64,000 nt of DNA from Micrococcaceae bacterium (lineage in GTDB: Bacteria > Actinomycetota > Actinomycetes > Actinomycetales > Micrococcaceae), in contig JABXHI010000033.1 in the NCBI GenBank assembly GCA_013393415.1, forward strand, positions 62,001 through 126,000, read 5' to 3'. Of the stretch, positions 51,227 to 57,960 are shown one piece after another. The translations under genes were made by a program, and so were the position numbers. The notes below the pieces were generated by a model, which was not told where the DNA came from, did no database searches, and saw nothing but the letters and a program-made list of their open reading frames with translations. The stretch's first letter is position 1; every line of letters starts with the position of its first letter.

Positions 51227-52273
51227 GTGGATATTTCTATTTCGCTGCCTCCGGGTTTTGATGCGCTCCAAAAGCATGAGAAACTTTTCGACGCGCTGTT
51301 GACGAGCCTGGCCAAGATTGAAGAAGATCTTGCAGACGCACTGGTGTATGCGGACGATCTGGCACAAGCCACAACCCGTCATCTCTTGGATGCGGGCGGC
51401 AAACGCGTTCGCCCGATCGTCACCGTATTGTCTTCGATGCTGGCAGATGAAAACGTAGGCACCGGTGAGGTAGAAGAACCCAGCGTCTATATCCGCAAAG
51501 TCGCTGTGGCGATGGAACTGACCCATCTGGCAACGCTGTACCATGACGATGTCATGGATGAAGCAGATCAGCGCCGCGGCGTGACCGCAACCCATCAACA
51601 GTGGTCAAATTCCATTGCGATTCTGGCTGGTGACCTGATTTTTGCTAAGGCCTCCGGCGAACTTGCCGAGCTTGGCACCCGTGCGGTTAAAGAGCATTCG
51701 GTGACCTTTGAAAAACTGGTCATGGGGCAACTCTGGGAAACTATTGGCCCGGAAGAGCAGGATGATCCGCTAGAACACTATCTTCGGGTCATTGACGGCA
51801 AGACAGCATCTCTACTCGCATCCAGTGCGTTGTTGGGCGCTTTGCTCGCCGGTGGTTCTGAAGAGTTGATTCAGATTGCCTCTGCCTACGGAAGCAACGT
51901 CGGTATGGCCTTCCAACTGGCCGATGACATCATCGATGTGACGAGCTCGTCAGATACGTCAGGCAAAGTGCAGGGCACGGATTTGAAAGAACGTGTGCCA
52001 ACCCTGCCCATTCTGTTGCTTCGTCAGGCAGCCAACGAGGCCGATGCCCAGGCAACGTCGATTCTGGAACTCGTGGATGGTCCGCTCGAGACAGATGAAC
52101 AAGTTGATGCCGCGGTCAAGGCCGTTGCATCCCATCCCGTGATTGATCAGGCATGGGAACTCACGGGCCAGTGGGCTGATAAAGCCGTTCGGGCGCTAGA
52201 TGGTCTTGAAGATTCACCCGTGAAGACGGCTCTGACGCAGTTTGCTCAGTACGTCGTGTCTCGCGAACACTAG
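51227..52273 (+). CDS. Polyprenyl diphosphate synthase
   Basis: A 348-aa trans-prenyltransferase. The first Asp-rich motif is LYHDDVMDEADQRRG (near 105-115), the second is QLADDIIDVTSSSDTSGK, and GGKRVRPIV is the substrate-binding start. It makes the long isoprenoid chain, probably the menaquinone tail given the neighbouring menF gene. A demethylmenaquinone methyltransferase (menG/ubiE), often next door, is not in this window. GTG lies 7 nt after TAGGGT and no Shine-Dalgarno is present. Confidence 0.9.
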   Translation: MDISISLPPGFDALQKHEKLFDALLTSLAKIEEDLADALVYADDLAQATTRHLLDAGGKRVRPIVTVLSSMLADENVGTGEVEEPSVYIRKVAVAMELTHLATLYHDDVMDEADQRRGVTATHQQWSNSIAILAGDLIFAKASGELAELGTRAVKEHSVTFEKLVMGQLWETIGPEEQDDPLEHYLRVIDGKTASLLASSALLGALLAGGSEELIQIASAYGSNVGMAFQLADDIIDVTSSSDTSGKVQGTDLKERVPTLPILLLRQAANEADAQATSILELVDGPLETDEQVDAAVKAVASHPVIDQAWELTGQWADKAVRALDGLEDSPVKTALTQFAQYVVSREH

Positions 52274-52803
52274 TCGTTCGGCAAAAACGTCGAGGCAGGG
52301 TCCAACGTGGCTTTAATGTCTTGGGCAATCTGGGCCCGGTATTCCTCGTCCATGGGCTGGCGAAGCTGGCGGTAGAGCATATCGCCCGCATAGCGTGGAA
52401 ACACGTGCAGATGATAGTGCCACACATGCTGATTGCCAGATGGTTCATTGTGCTGACGCGACGAAGTGCCTTCTGGATTCCAAGCGCGTTTCATCGCAAA
52501 CGCAACCTCACGTTCCATTAGAGCAATGCGCATCAGCACGCGATCGGGTACATGATAGAGCGCCTCGTAATGCTCGGTCGGGCTGATCATCACATGTCCT
52601 GCACGAGGACCAAAACCGTCGGCCGCAGCAAAGACGATCAGATCGTCGTCTTGATAGATCACATCGGACACTGCGCACCGGTTATTCGGATCGGCTACGT
52701 CGCCGTCGACGAGACCACAAAATGGACACACGTACCCATCCGGTGCATGCGACTGGATCTGTGGGGGAGTAGGCTGCGGGCCGTGGCCAGTCGGTTCAGT
52801 CAA
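52270..52803 (-). CDS. HIT-domain nucleotide hydrolase/transferase
   Basis: A 177-aa histidine-triad protein. The N-terminus has a Cys pair (CPFCG) and a later Cys in DPNNRC, a possible zinc site as in some HIT proteins. The triad is HVWHYHLHVFPR (about residues 127-138). Enzymes of this kind cleave nucleotide phosphates or phosphoramidates. It starts with TTG after GGAGGA, overlapping the stop of the 165-aa gene upstream by 8 nt, so the two are coupled. Its end overlaps the polyprenyl synthase gene by 4 nt. Confidence 0.88.
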   Translation of the reverse strand: MTEPTGHGPQPTPPQIQSHAPDGYVCPFCGLVDGDVADPNNRCAVSDVIYQDDDLIVFAAADGFGPRAGHVMISPTEHYEALYHVPDRVLMRIALMEREVAFAMKRAWNPEGTSSRQHNEPSGNQHVWHYHLHVFPRYAGDMLYRQLRQPMDEEYRAQIAQDIKATLDPASTFLPND

Positions 52804-53293
52804 GATCTTCCTCCGAGTAGTTCCAGGTTAAAATATCCGCGATTAATTCCGAAACGGTCTCGTCGGTGGACTCCCACTGACCGGTGTCATCGGGTTCATC
52901 AGCAGCAACGGTTCGGCGGTACACGATCGGATCCGGTAGGGAGACCTGATCCATGGGGACGGCCCAGGCGATGGTCTCATCGGCGTCTTCTACGAACATG
53001 ACCATATCGTCACGGATTTCTAACTCATCCGGATCGAAAAAGAAGTGATTTGTTTCCATCATTTCGGAAACGCCAAGAGCCAAATAGAATTCTTGGAGGG
53101 CCAGCGGTGCAATATCGCGCATGGTGGGAGTGTGGCCTGTTTGCTGCAGCTGGTCGGCAGCCACCGAAGCTTGCACTTGTTGTGACAGTTCGTCAGCCCC
53201 CATGCCATCAGCTGAAGTCCATGGTCGGTCTAACAGTTTGGAAGCCAAACCCTGATACGAGGGATAAAATACTTGTGCATTGCGTCGAGCCAT
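52796..53293 (-). CDS. Hypothetical protein upstream of HIT gene
   Basis: A 165-aa acidic, soluble protein with no recognised domain. It has a helical N-terminal half (MARRNAQVFYPSYQGLASKL, QASVAADQLQQTG) and a beta-rich middle (DELEIRDDMVMFVEDADETIAWAVPMDQV) and ends in a strongly acidic tail. The middle is faintly like SUKH/SMI1-type folds, but this is not a firm call. ATG lies 7 nt after TAGACT without a Shine-Dalgarno, so it is probably leaderless; this also fixes the start. It overlaps the HIT gene. Confidence 0.65.
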   Translation of the reverse strand: MARRNAQVFYPSYQGLASKLLDRPWTSADGMGADELSQQVQASVAADQLQQTGHTPTMRDIAPLALQEFYLALGVSEMMETNHFFFDPDELEIRDDMVMFVEDADETIAWAVPMDQVSLPDPIVYRRTVAADEPDDTGQWESTDETVSELIADILTWNYSEEDLD

Positions 53294-53300
53294 AGCCACT

Positions 53301-53306
53301 AGTCTA
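53301..53306 (-). promoter_or_regulatory. -10 box TAGACT, leaderless start
   Basis: TAGACT on the - strand, then AGTGGCT, then ATG 53293. The box is the same symmetric TAGnCTA type as at menB and menC, but no gene starts at the matching distance on the other side. Confidence 0.45.
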
Positions 53307-53436
53307 ACCGTCGTTTTGAGCACAGCTACTGTTGCTTACCGCTGAATTCATAGCTGACAGCCAGGATTAGGCGATACGGTGTTTACGTAATTAACATTGG
53401 AACCACTCGTATGTATTCAACAACAAAGGGAAGTTA

Positions 53437-54858
53437 GTGTCCGAAACTATGCATCGTCCACTGCGGATTGCCATCATCGGTGCCGGTCCGGCCGGTGTGT
53501 ACACCGCCGATTCTCTGCAAAAAGCAGATATCGACTTCGAGGTTTCGATTGATCTCTTCGATCGCTACCCGGCGCCCTTCGGTTTGATCCGATACGGCGT
53601 GGCACCGGACCACCCGCGTATTAAAGGCATCATTAAGGCCTTGCACCGTGTCATGGACCGCGGTGATATTCGGTTCATTGGAAACGTTGAATACGGGACA
53701 GATATCCATCTCGAAGAATTACAGACGTTCTACGATGTGGTTGTGTTCGCAACCGGTGCTATCAAAGACGCTCGCCTGAACATTCCTGGAGTCGAGGCAG
53801 AAGGTTCATTCGGGGCCTCCGACTTCGTCTCCTGGTACGACGGCCACCCGGATGTCGAGCGCCACTGGGACCTATCCGCACGAGAAGTAGCCGTGATTGG
53901 GAACGGCAACGTCGCCTTGGACGTTGCCCGTGTGCTGGCAAAACCAGCAAGCCAAATGTTGGCCACCGAAATCCCAGACAACGTTTATGCGGGCTTGAAA
54001 TCGTCACAGGTGACTGATGTGCATATCTTTGGCCGGCGTGGTCCAGCACAAGTAAAATTCACCCCGCTGGAGTTACGCGAATTGAAATCCGCTGAGGACG
54101 TGGACATCGTCTTATACGAAGACGATTTCGAGTTCGACGAAGCCTCGGAGAAGGCAGCCGAAGAAGTCAACCAGGTCCGCAATATGGTCAATACGTTGAC
54201 CAACTGGTTGTTGGAACAAGATGAAAACCCAGAGGGCACCGGAGCATCGCGTCGTCTGCACCTACACTTCTTAGAAGCGCCCGACGAGATCTTGACGGAA
54301 AACGGGAAAGTCGCCGGCCTTCGTATGGAACGGATGGCCCTGGATGGTACCGGAAACGTAAAGGGTACCGGTGAAAAGAAAATGTATCCGGTCCAAGCCG
54401 TCTACCGGGCAATCGGCTACTTTGGTTCAGCGGTGCCAGACATTCATTTTGACGAGGAGCGCGGCATTATTAGAAATGCTGAGGGCCGTGTCCTCGACGC
54501 AGAGGGGAACCCGGTTCGGGGGCTCTATACATCCGGATGGATTAAACGCGGTCCCGTTGGTCTCATCGGACACACCAAGGGTGACGCGCTTGAGACGATT
54601 GGTCATATTATTGAAGATGTTGACCATCTCTACACCGCTCAAATCCCGGACGAAGACGCGATTCTTGAACTGCTCGACCAGCGTGGCGTTGAATACAGTG
54701 ACTGGCAGGGTTGGCAGGAACTCGATAATCACGAAATCGGCCTGGGTGATCAAGAAAGCCAGACCGGTCCCGTCGAACGCGAACGCGTCAAAGTCGTGGA
54801 CCGTGATGAACAGGTACGAATCTCTCGTGCCAAAGCACGACAGACAGCACAACGCTAG
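53437..54858 (+). CDS. fprA: Ferredoxin/adrenodoxin-NADP reductase, FprA type
   Basis: A 473-aa flavoprotein that passes electrons between NADPH and ferredoxin. The FAD motif is IAIIGAGPAGVYTADSL (9-25); the NADP motif is VAVIGNGNVALDVARVL (about 150-166). DRYPAPFGLIRYGVAPDHP and the C-terminal GWIKRGPVGLIGHTKGDA are hallmarks of the adrenodoxin-reductase branch. It starts with GTG after GGGAAG. No ferredoxin gene is in the window. Confidence 0.93.
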   Translation: MSETMHRPLRIAIIGAGPAGVYTADSLQKADIDFEVSIDLFDRYPAPFGLIRYGVAPDHPRIKGIIKALHRVMDRGDIRFIGNVEYGTDIHLEELQTFYDVVVFATGAIKDARLNIPGVEAEGSFGASDFVSWYDGHPDVERHWDLSAREVAVIGNGNVALDVARVLAKPASQMLATEIPDNVYAGLKSSQVTDVHIFGRRGPAQVKFTPLELRELKSAEDVDIVLYEDDFEFDEASEKAAEEVNQVRNMVNTLTNWLLEQDENPEGTGASRRLHLHFLEAPDEILTENGKVAGLRMERMALDGTGNVKGTGEKKMYPVQAVYRAIGYFGSAVPDIHFDEERGIIRNAEGRVLDAEGNPVRGLYTSGWIKRGPVGLIGHTKGDALETIGHIIEDVDHLYTAQIPDEDAILELLDQRGVEYSDWQGWQELDNHEIGLGDQESQTGPVERERVKVVDRDEQVRISRAKARQTAQR

Positions 54859-54873
54859 AGGAATGAGACCAAC

Positions 54874-55743
54874 ATGCAGCAACGCGTGATGCGAAACCGG
54901 ACCAAGACGTGGTTTCTATTTGCCCTCATGTTGGGCATTTTGGTTGCCATCGGTGGTGCTATTTCTGCTTCCAGTGGCAGCGCTATTTGGATCATCCTGT
55001 TTACCGGTGGTGGTCTCGTGATGACCGCGGTGACGTATTGGAACTCAGATAAGCTCGCGTTGCGTAGCATGCAAGCCTATGCGGCTGACCCGCAACACTT
55101 CAAGGGGCTGTATGACATGGTGCACGACCTGGCACAACGTGCGGGAGAACCTGCACCGCGCATCTATATCGCTCCGTCACAGCAGCCCAACGCGTTTGCG
55201 ACGGGCCGTAATCCGGAGCATGCCGCTATCTGTTTTACCGAGGGCATTATGCACATGCTCAGCCCTCGCGAACTACGAGCTGTAACCGGCCATGAGCTGA
55301 TGCACGTCTACAACCGTGACATCTTGACGTCATCGGTGGCAGCGGCCATTGGGACAGTCATTCAGGGTGCCGCCTACATGCTGATGTTCAACCGCAATAA
55401 CAACAACATTATCTTTGGCCTGTTGGGCGCGATCCTTGCTCCATTGGCCGCCGGGCTGGTCCAAGCAGGTATTTCGCGTGATCGTGAGACCTCGGCTGAC
55501 CATGATGGTGCACACTTGACGGGTGATCCGCTCGCACTAGCCTCGGCTCTGGAAAAGATTTCTGGTGGAGTGCAGCGTCACCCGATACCCGAAGACAATC
55601 ACCGGGTGAAATCTGCCGCGCATATGATGATCGCGAGTCCATTTGCCGGCAAAATCCGCAACTGGTTCTCCACCCACCCGGCCATGGAAGACCGGGTGGA
55701 GCAGTTGACGCAGCTCGCCCGAGATATGGGCCAGCAGCCCTAA
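54874..55743 (+). CDS. htpX: Membrane zinc protease HtpX
   Basis: A 289-aa M48 peptidase that removes damaged membrane proteins. Two N-terminal helices (FLFALMLGILVAIGGAI and AIWIILFTGGGLVMTAV) precede the zinc site HELMH at residues 140-144; the third ligand is the Glu in RDRETSADHDGA. Two more helices lie after the zinc site. GAGGA stands before ATG. The gene follows fprA by 15 nt and ends overlapping a converging hypothetical gene by 4 nt. Confidence 0.93.
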   Translation: MQQRVMRNRTKTWFLFALMLGILVAIGGAISASSGSAIWIILFTGGGLVMTAVTYWNSDKLALRSMQAYAADPQHFKGLYDMVHDLAQRAGEPAPRIYIAPSQQPNAFATGRNPEHAAICFTEGIMHMLSPRELRAVTGHELMHVYNRDILTSSVAAAIGTVIQGAAYMLMFNRNNNNIIFGLLGAILAPLAAGLVQAGISRDRETSADHDGAHLTGDPLALASALEKISGGVQRHPIPEDNHRVKSAAHMMIASPFAGKIRNWFSTHPAMEDRVEQLTQLARDMGQQP

Positions 55744-56207
55744 ACGCCGTGGGTGTCCCAGTGCTTTCTGAGCTGTTCTTGGATCGTACGCTCTAGCAGG
55801 TCACGCCGTGCCGTGTTCGCCCAGTTGAGTGCCTCAGAATGATCCATACGAGCATCACGGGCAATCTGATCCTGTTCACGCTCGAATGAGGCATCTTCAA
55901 CAGATGTTGGGCCGGACTCGAGCTCATCCAGTTGCGCTTCTAACGCCAGTTGCGAAGCTGACGCCTGTTCGAGATGGCGTGGCTTATTCATAATGTCGAC
56001 CAGGCTTGCATCAACAAGCAACCCTGCAGGGTGTTCGAAACCGTTGCGTAACGCTACCTGTAGGACGTCGTCAGGTTTGATCGGATCCTCGACCGGGAAA
56101 AACGTCATGAGGTCCAAGGATTCACCATCTTGGCGATGGACGAGAAACTCACCGACAGTCAGTGATGTGTAGTACAGCTCGTCGTCGAAAGTAATCAGAT
56201 ACAACAT
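55740..56207 (-). CDS. Hypothetical acidic protein (155 aa)
   Basis: A 155-aa acidic soluble protein. The N-terminal half looks beta-rich (MLYLITFDDELYYTSLTVGEFLV), the C-terminal half is helical and charged (ASQLALEAQLDELESG, SFEREQDQIARDARMD). No domain is recognised and no catalytic pattern stands out. It lies 18 nt after the yajQ stop on the same strand, so both may come from one message. CAGGAGG precedes the ATG. Confidence 0.65.
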   Translation of the reverse strand: MLYLITFDDELYYTSLTVGEFLVHRQDGESLDLMTFFPVEDPIKPDDVLQVALRNGFEHPAGLLVDASLVDIMNKPRHLEQASASQLALEAQLDELESGPTSVEDASFEREQDQIARDARMDHSEALNWANTARRDLLERTIQEQLRKHWDTHGV

Positions 56208-56225
56208 CTACAGCCTCCTGGAATG

Positions 56226-56714
56226 TTATTTGAAATTGATGAATTGCAGTGGGGCATCCTCGAAGTCGCGAAGTAACGCGATGACAGACTGCAGATCGTC
56301 ACGGGATTTCGATGACACACGCAGCTGATCGCCTTGAATATTAGCTTTGACCGACTTGGGTGCGTCGTCGCGGATGATCTTGGAGATTTTCTTGGCAGTG
56401 GGCTGGTCGATGCCTTCTTTGATGGTCGCGGCGATCTTAAAGAGCTTGCCGGACGCCACTGGCTCGCCAGCATCCAGGGCTTTCAGTGAGATGCCACGGC
56501 GGACCAACTTAGATTGCAGCACATCGAGTGCAGCCTTGACTCGTTCCTCCGCATTGGCGCTGAGGTTGATGGTGTTTTCGGAGTGTTCGACCGACGCGCC
56601 AGTATCTTTAAAGTCGTAGCGCTGCTGGATTTCCTTGGACGCCTGGTTGACGGCGTTTGCCACTTCCTGCGTGTCCACCTCGGATACGATGTCAAAAGTT
56701 GATTCCTTAGCCAT
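56226..56714 (-). CDS. YajQ-family nucleotide-binding protein
   Basis: A 162-aa protein of the YajQ/DUF520 family with two ferredoxin-like folds. It opens [34 protein letters not shown] (described from residues 4-37) and contains [20 protein letters not shown] and [29 protein letters not shown] segments. Some members bind cyclic di-GMP and alter gene expression; others are thought to bind nucleic acids. AAGGAG precedes ATG by 5 nt. It is divergent from the tRNA-Tyr gene. Confidence 0.93.
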   Translation of the reverse strand: MAKESTFDIVSEVDTQEVANAVNQASKEIQQRYDFKDTGASVEHSENTINLSANAEERVKAALDVLQSKLVRRGISLKALDAGEPVASGKLFKIAATIKEGIDQPTAKKISKIIRDDAPKSVKANIQGDQLRVSSKSRDDLQSVIALLRDFEDAPLQFINFK

Positions 56715-56877
56715 TCGGCTCCTTACAGTTCCTCGTGACGATGTTCTGTCCCGAGTTTAGCTTGAAACCCGTGGTGACCGCAGAACGAAAATGCGCGCGA
56801 GAGTATCTTCTGAGGCGTCAAAGACAAGGAATCAGCCGATTCGCAAAAACAAAATAGGGCTGGTAGTGTAGTCAGTC

Positions 56878-56896
56878 GTGCACGGAAGCCGTGCAC
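56878..56896 (+). promoter_or_regulatory. Perfect hairpin just upstream of tRNA-Tyr
   Basis: GTGCACGG (56878-56885) pairs exactly with CCGTGCAC (56889-56896) around AAG. It ends 2 nt before the mature 5' end of the tRNA and may shape the RNase P cleavage leader. Confidence 0.5.
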
Positions 56897-56898
56897 AT

Positions 56899-56983
56899 GG
56901 CAGATTACCCAAGCGGCCAACGGGGGCTGACTGTAAATCAGCTGGCATTGCCTTCACAGGTTCGAATCCTGTATCTGCCACCA
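56899..56983 (+). tRNA. tRNA-Tyr (GTA)
   Basis: Acceptor stem GGCAGAT pairs with ATCTGCC, followed by discriminator A and an encoded CCA. The anticodon stem is GCTGA/TCAGC with loop CTGTAAA, giving anticodon GTA. A long variable arm (around TGGCATTGCC) and T-arm ACAGG-TTCGAAT-CCTGT mark a class II tRNA, as expected for bacterial tRNA-Tyr. Confidence 0.97.
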
Positions 56984-57003
56984 AGTACATATGGAAACAC
57001 AAG

Positions 57004-57030
57004 AACCTCGGTCATGAACCGAGGTTTTCT
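57004..57030 (+). terminator. Terminator after tRNA-Tyr
   Basis: AACCTCGGT (57004-57012) pairs with ACCGAGGTT (57018-57026) around CATGA, then TTCT. It lies 21 nt past the tRNA. Confidence 0.75.
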
Positions 57031-57077
57031 GTTTCCCGACTCGCAATATCGGAGTGAGTGTTTCGGGCGCAGCTGCT

Positions 57078-57824
57078 TCACTCGAGTAGCCGTCCGTGGC
57101 GCTGGACGATGGTGGAAAGCTTGTCCGCCTGTGTCGCAAAACTTTCAGTAGGCAGGTCATGGGTAAAACCGGTAATGGTCACTGCTGCGATCACCTGACT
57201 GTTCACGCCTAAAAGCGGGACGGCAACGGCTGTCATATCGTTATCCCACTCGTTGTCCGAAACGGCCCAACCGCGCTCACGAACCATTGTCAGCTCATCT
57301 CTGAACTGCGCGGGTTCCAGAATTGTGCGATCCGTAAATTGCTCGAGTGGTTGCGCGAGGAGACGTTGTTGAACGGATTCCTCCGCTGCGGCAATGAGCA
57401 CTTTGCCGCTCGAAGTCGCATGCCCCGGGGTGCGTCGACCGACATATTGACGCGGTGTGAAGAATCGTTCTGATGGCGCGGATTGGGCAATGTTGACCGC
57501 GTAGATGTCATCCAGGATGGCCACATTTGCCGTGAGTTTGAACTCGCGCGCGACGTGTTCCACCAATATTTGTGCGGATTTCGTGAGATCGTTTTGCGCA
57601 TTCACTGAGCCAGCCAATTGCAAGATCCCATGACTAAGTTCGTAGGCCTGTGATGTTGGCTGGCGCATCACCAGTTGCTGCCGCTCGAGTGCGGTCAATA
57701 GGCGCGACGCGGTGGATTTGTGAACCTCGAGTTCGGCGGCGACCTCTGTCACGGTGGCACGTTGCATGCCGTTGAGGATCCACAAAATACTCAACGCTCG
57801 ATCAACGGATTGGTTGGCACTCAC
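57078..57824 (-). CDS. IclR-family transcriptional regulator
   Basis: A 248-aa regulator. The N-terminal winged helix (about 5-65) reads DRALSILWILNG, TVTEVAAELEVHKSTASRLLTAL; the C-terminal effector domain (about 85-245) has the family segments GHATSSGKVLIAA and RERGWAVSDNEWDNDMTAVAVPL. It is divergent from the dimethylglycine-dehydrogenase-like gene, and two palindromes lie between them, so it probably controls that gene and itself in response to a methylated amine or a breakdown product. Confidence 0.92.
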   Translation of the reverse strand: MSANQSVDRALSILWILNGMQRATVTEVAAELEVHKSTASRLLTALERQQLVMRQPTSQAYELSHGILQLAGSVNAQNDLTKSAQILVEHVAREFKLTANVAILDDIYAVNIAQSAPSERFFTPRQYVGRRTPGHATSSGKVLIAAAEESVQQRLLAQPLEQFTDRTILEPAQFRDELTMVRERGWAVSDNEWDNDMTAVAVPLLGVNSQVIAAVTITGFTHDLPTESFATQADKLSTIVQRHGRLLE

Positions 57825-57893
57825 TTATCAGCCGCCTTTCAAATTTTCTTCCTGCAATGTCTTGTATGTCACTACGCCACATGACTACAATTT

Positions 57894-57915
57894 GTGCAAC
57901 AGATCACAGTTGCAC
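57894..57915. promoter_or_regulatory. Palindrome 1 in the IclR intergenic region
   Basis: GTGCAAC (57894-57900) and GTTGCAC (57909-57915) are exact inverted copies 8 nt apart. It shares the core TGCAAC/GTTGCA with palindrome 2 and is a likely IclR operator. Confidence 0.6.
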
Positions 57916-57926
57916 TCTATGCATTA

Positions 57927-57943
57927 GTTGCAACATATGCAAC
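57927..57943. promoter_or_regulatory. Palindrome 2 in the IclR intergenic region
   Basis: GTTGCA (57927-57932) and TGCAAC (57938-57943) are exact inverted copies 5 nt apart, ending 17 nt before the oxidoreductase ATG. It is placed to block or position RNA polymerase. Confidence 0.6.
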
Positions 57944-57960
57944 CCGCGGAAGGTTGAAAC

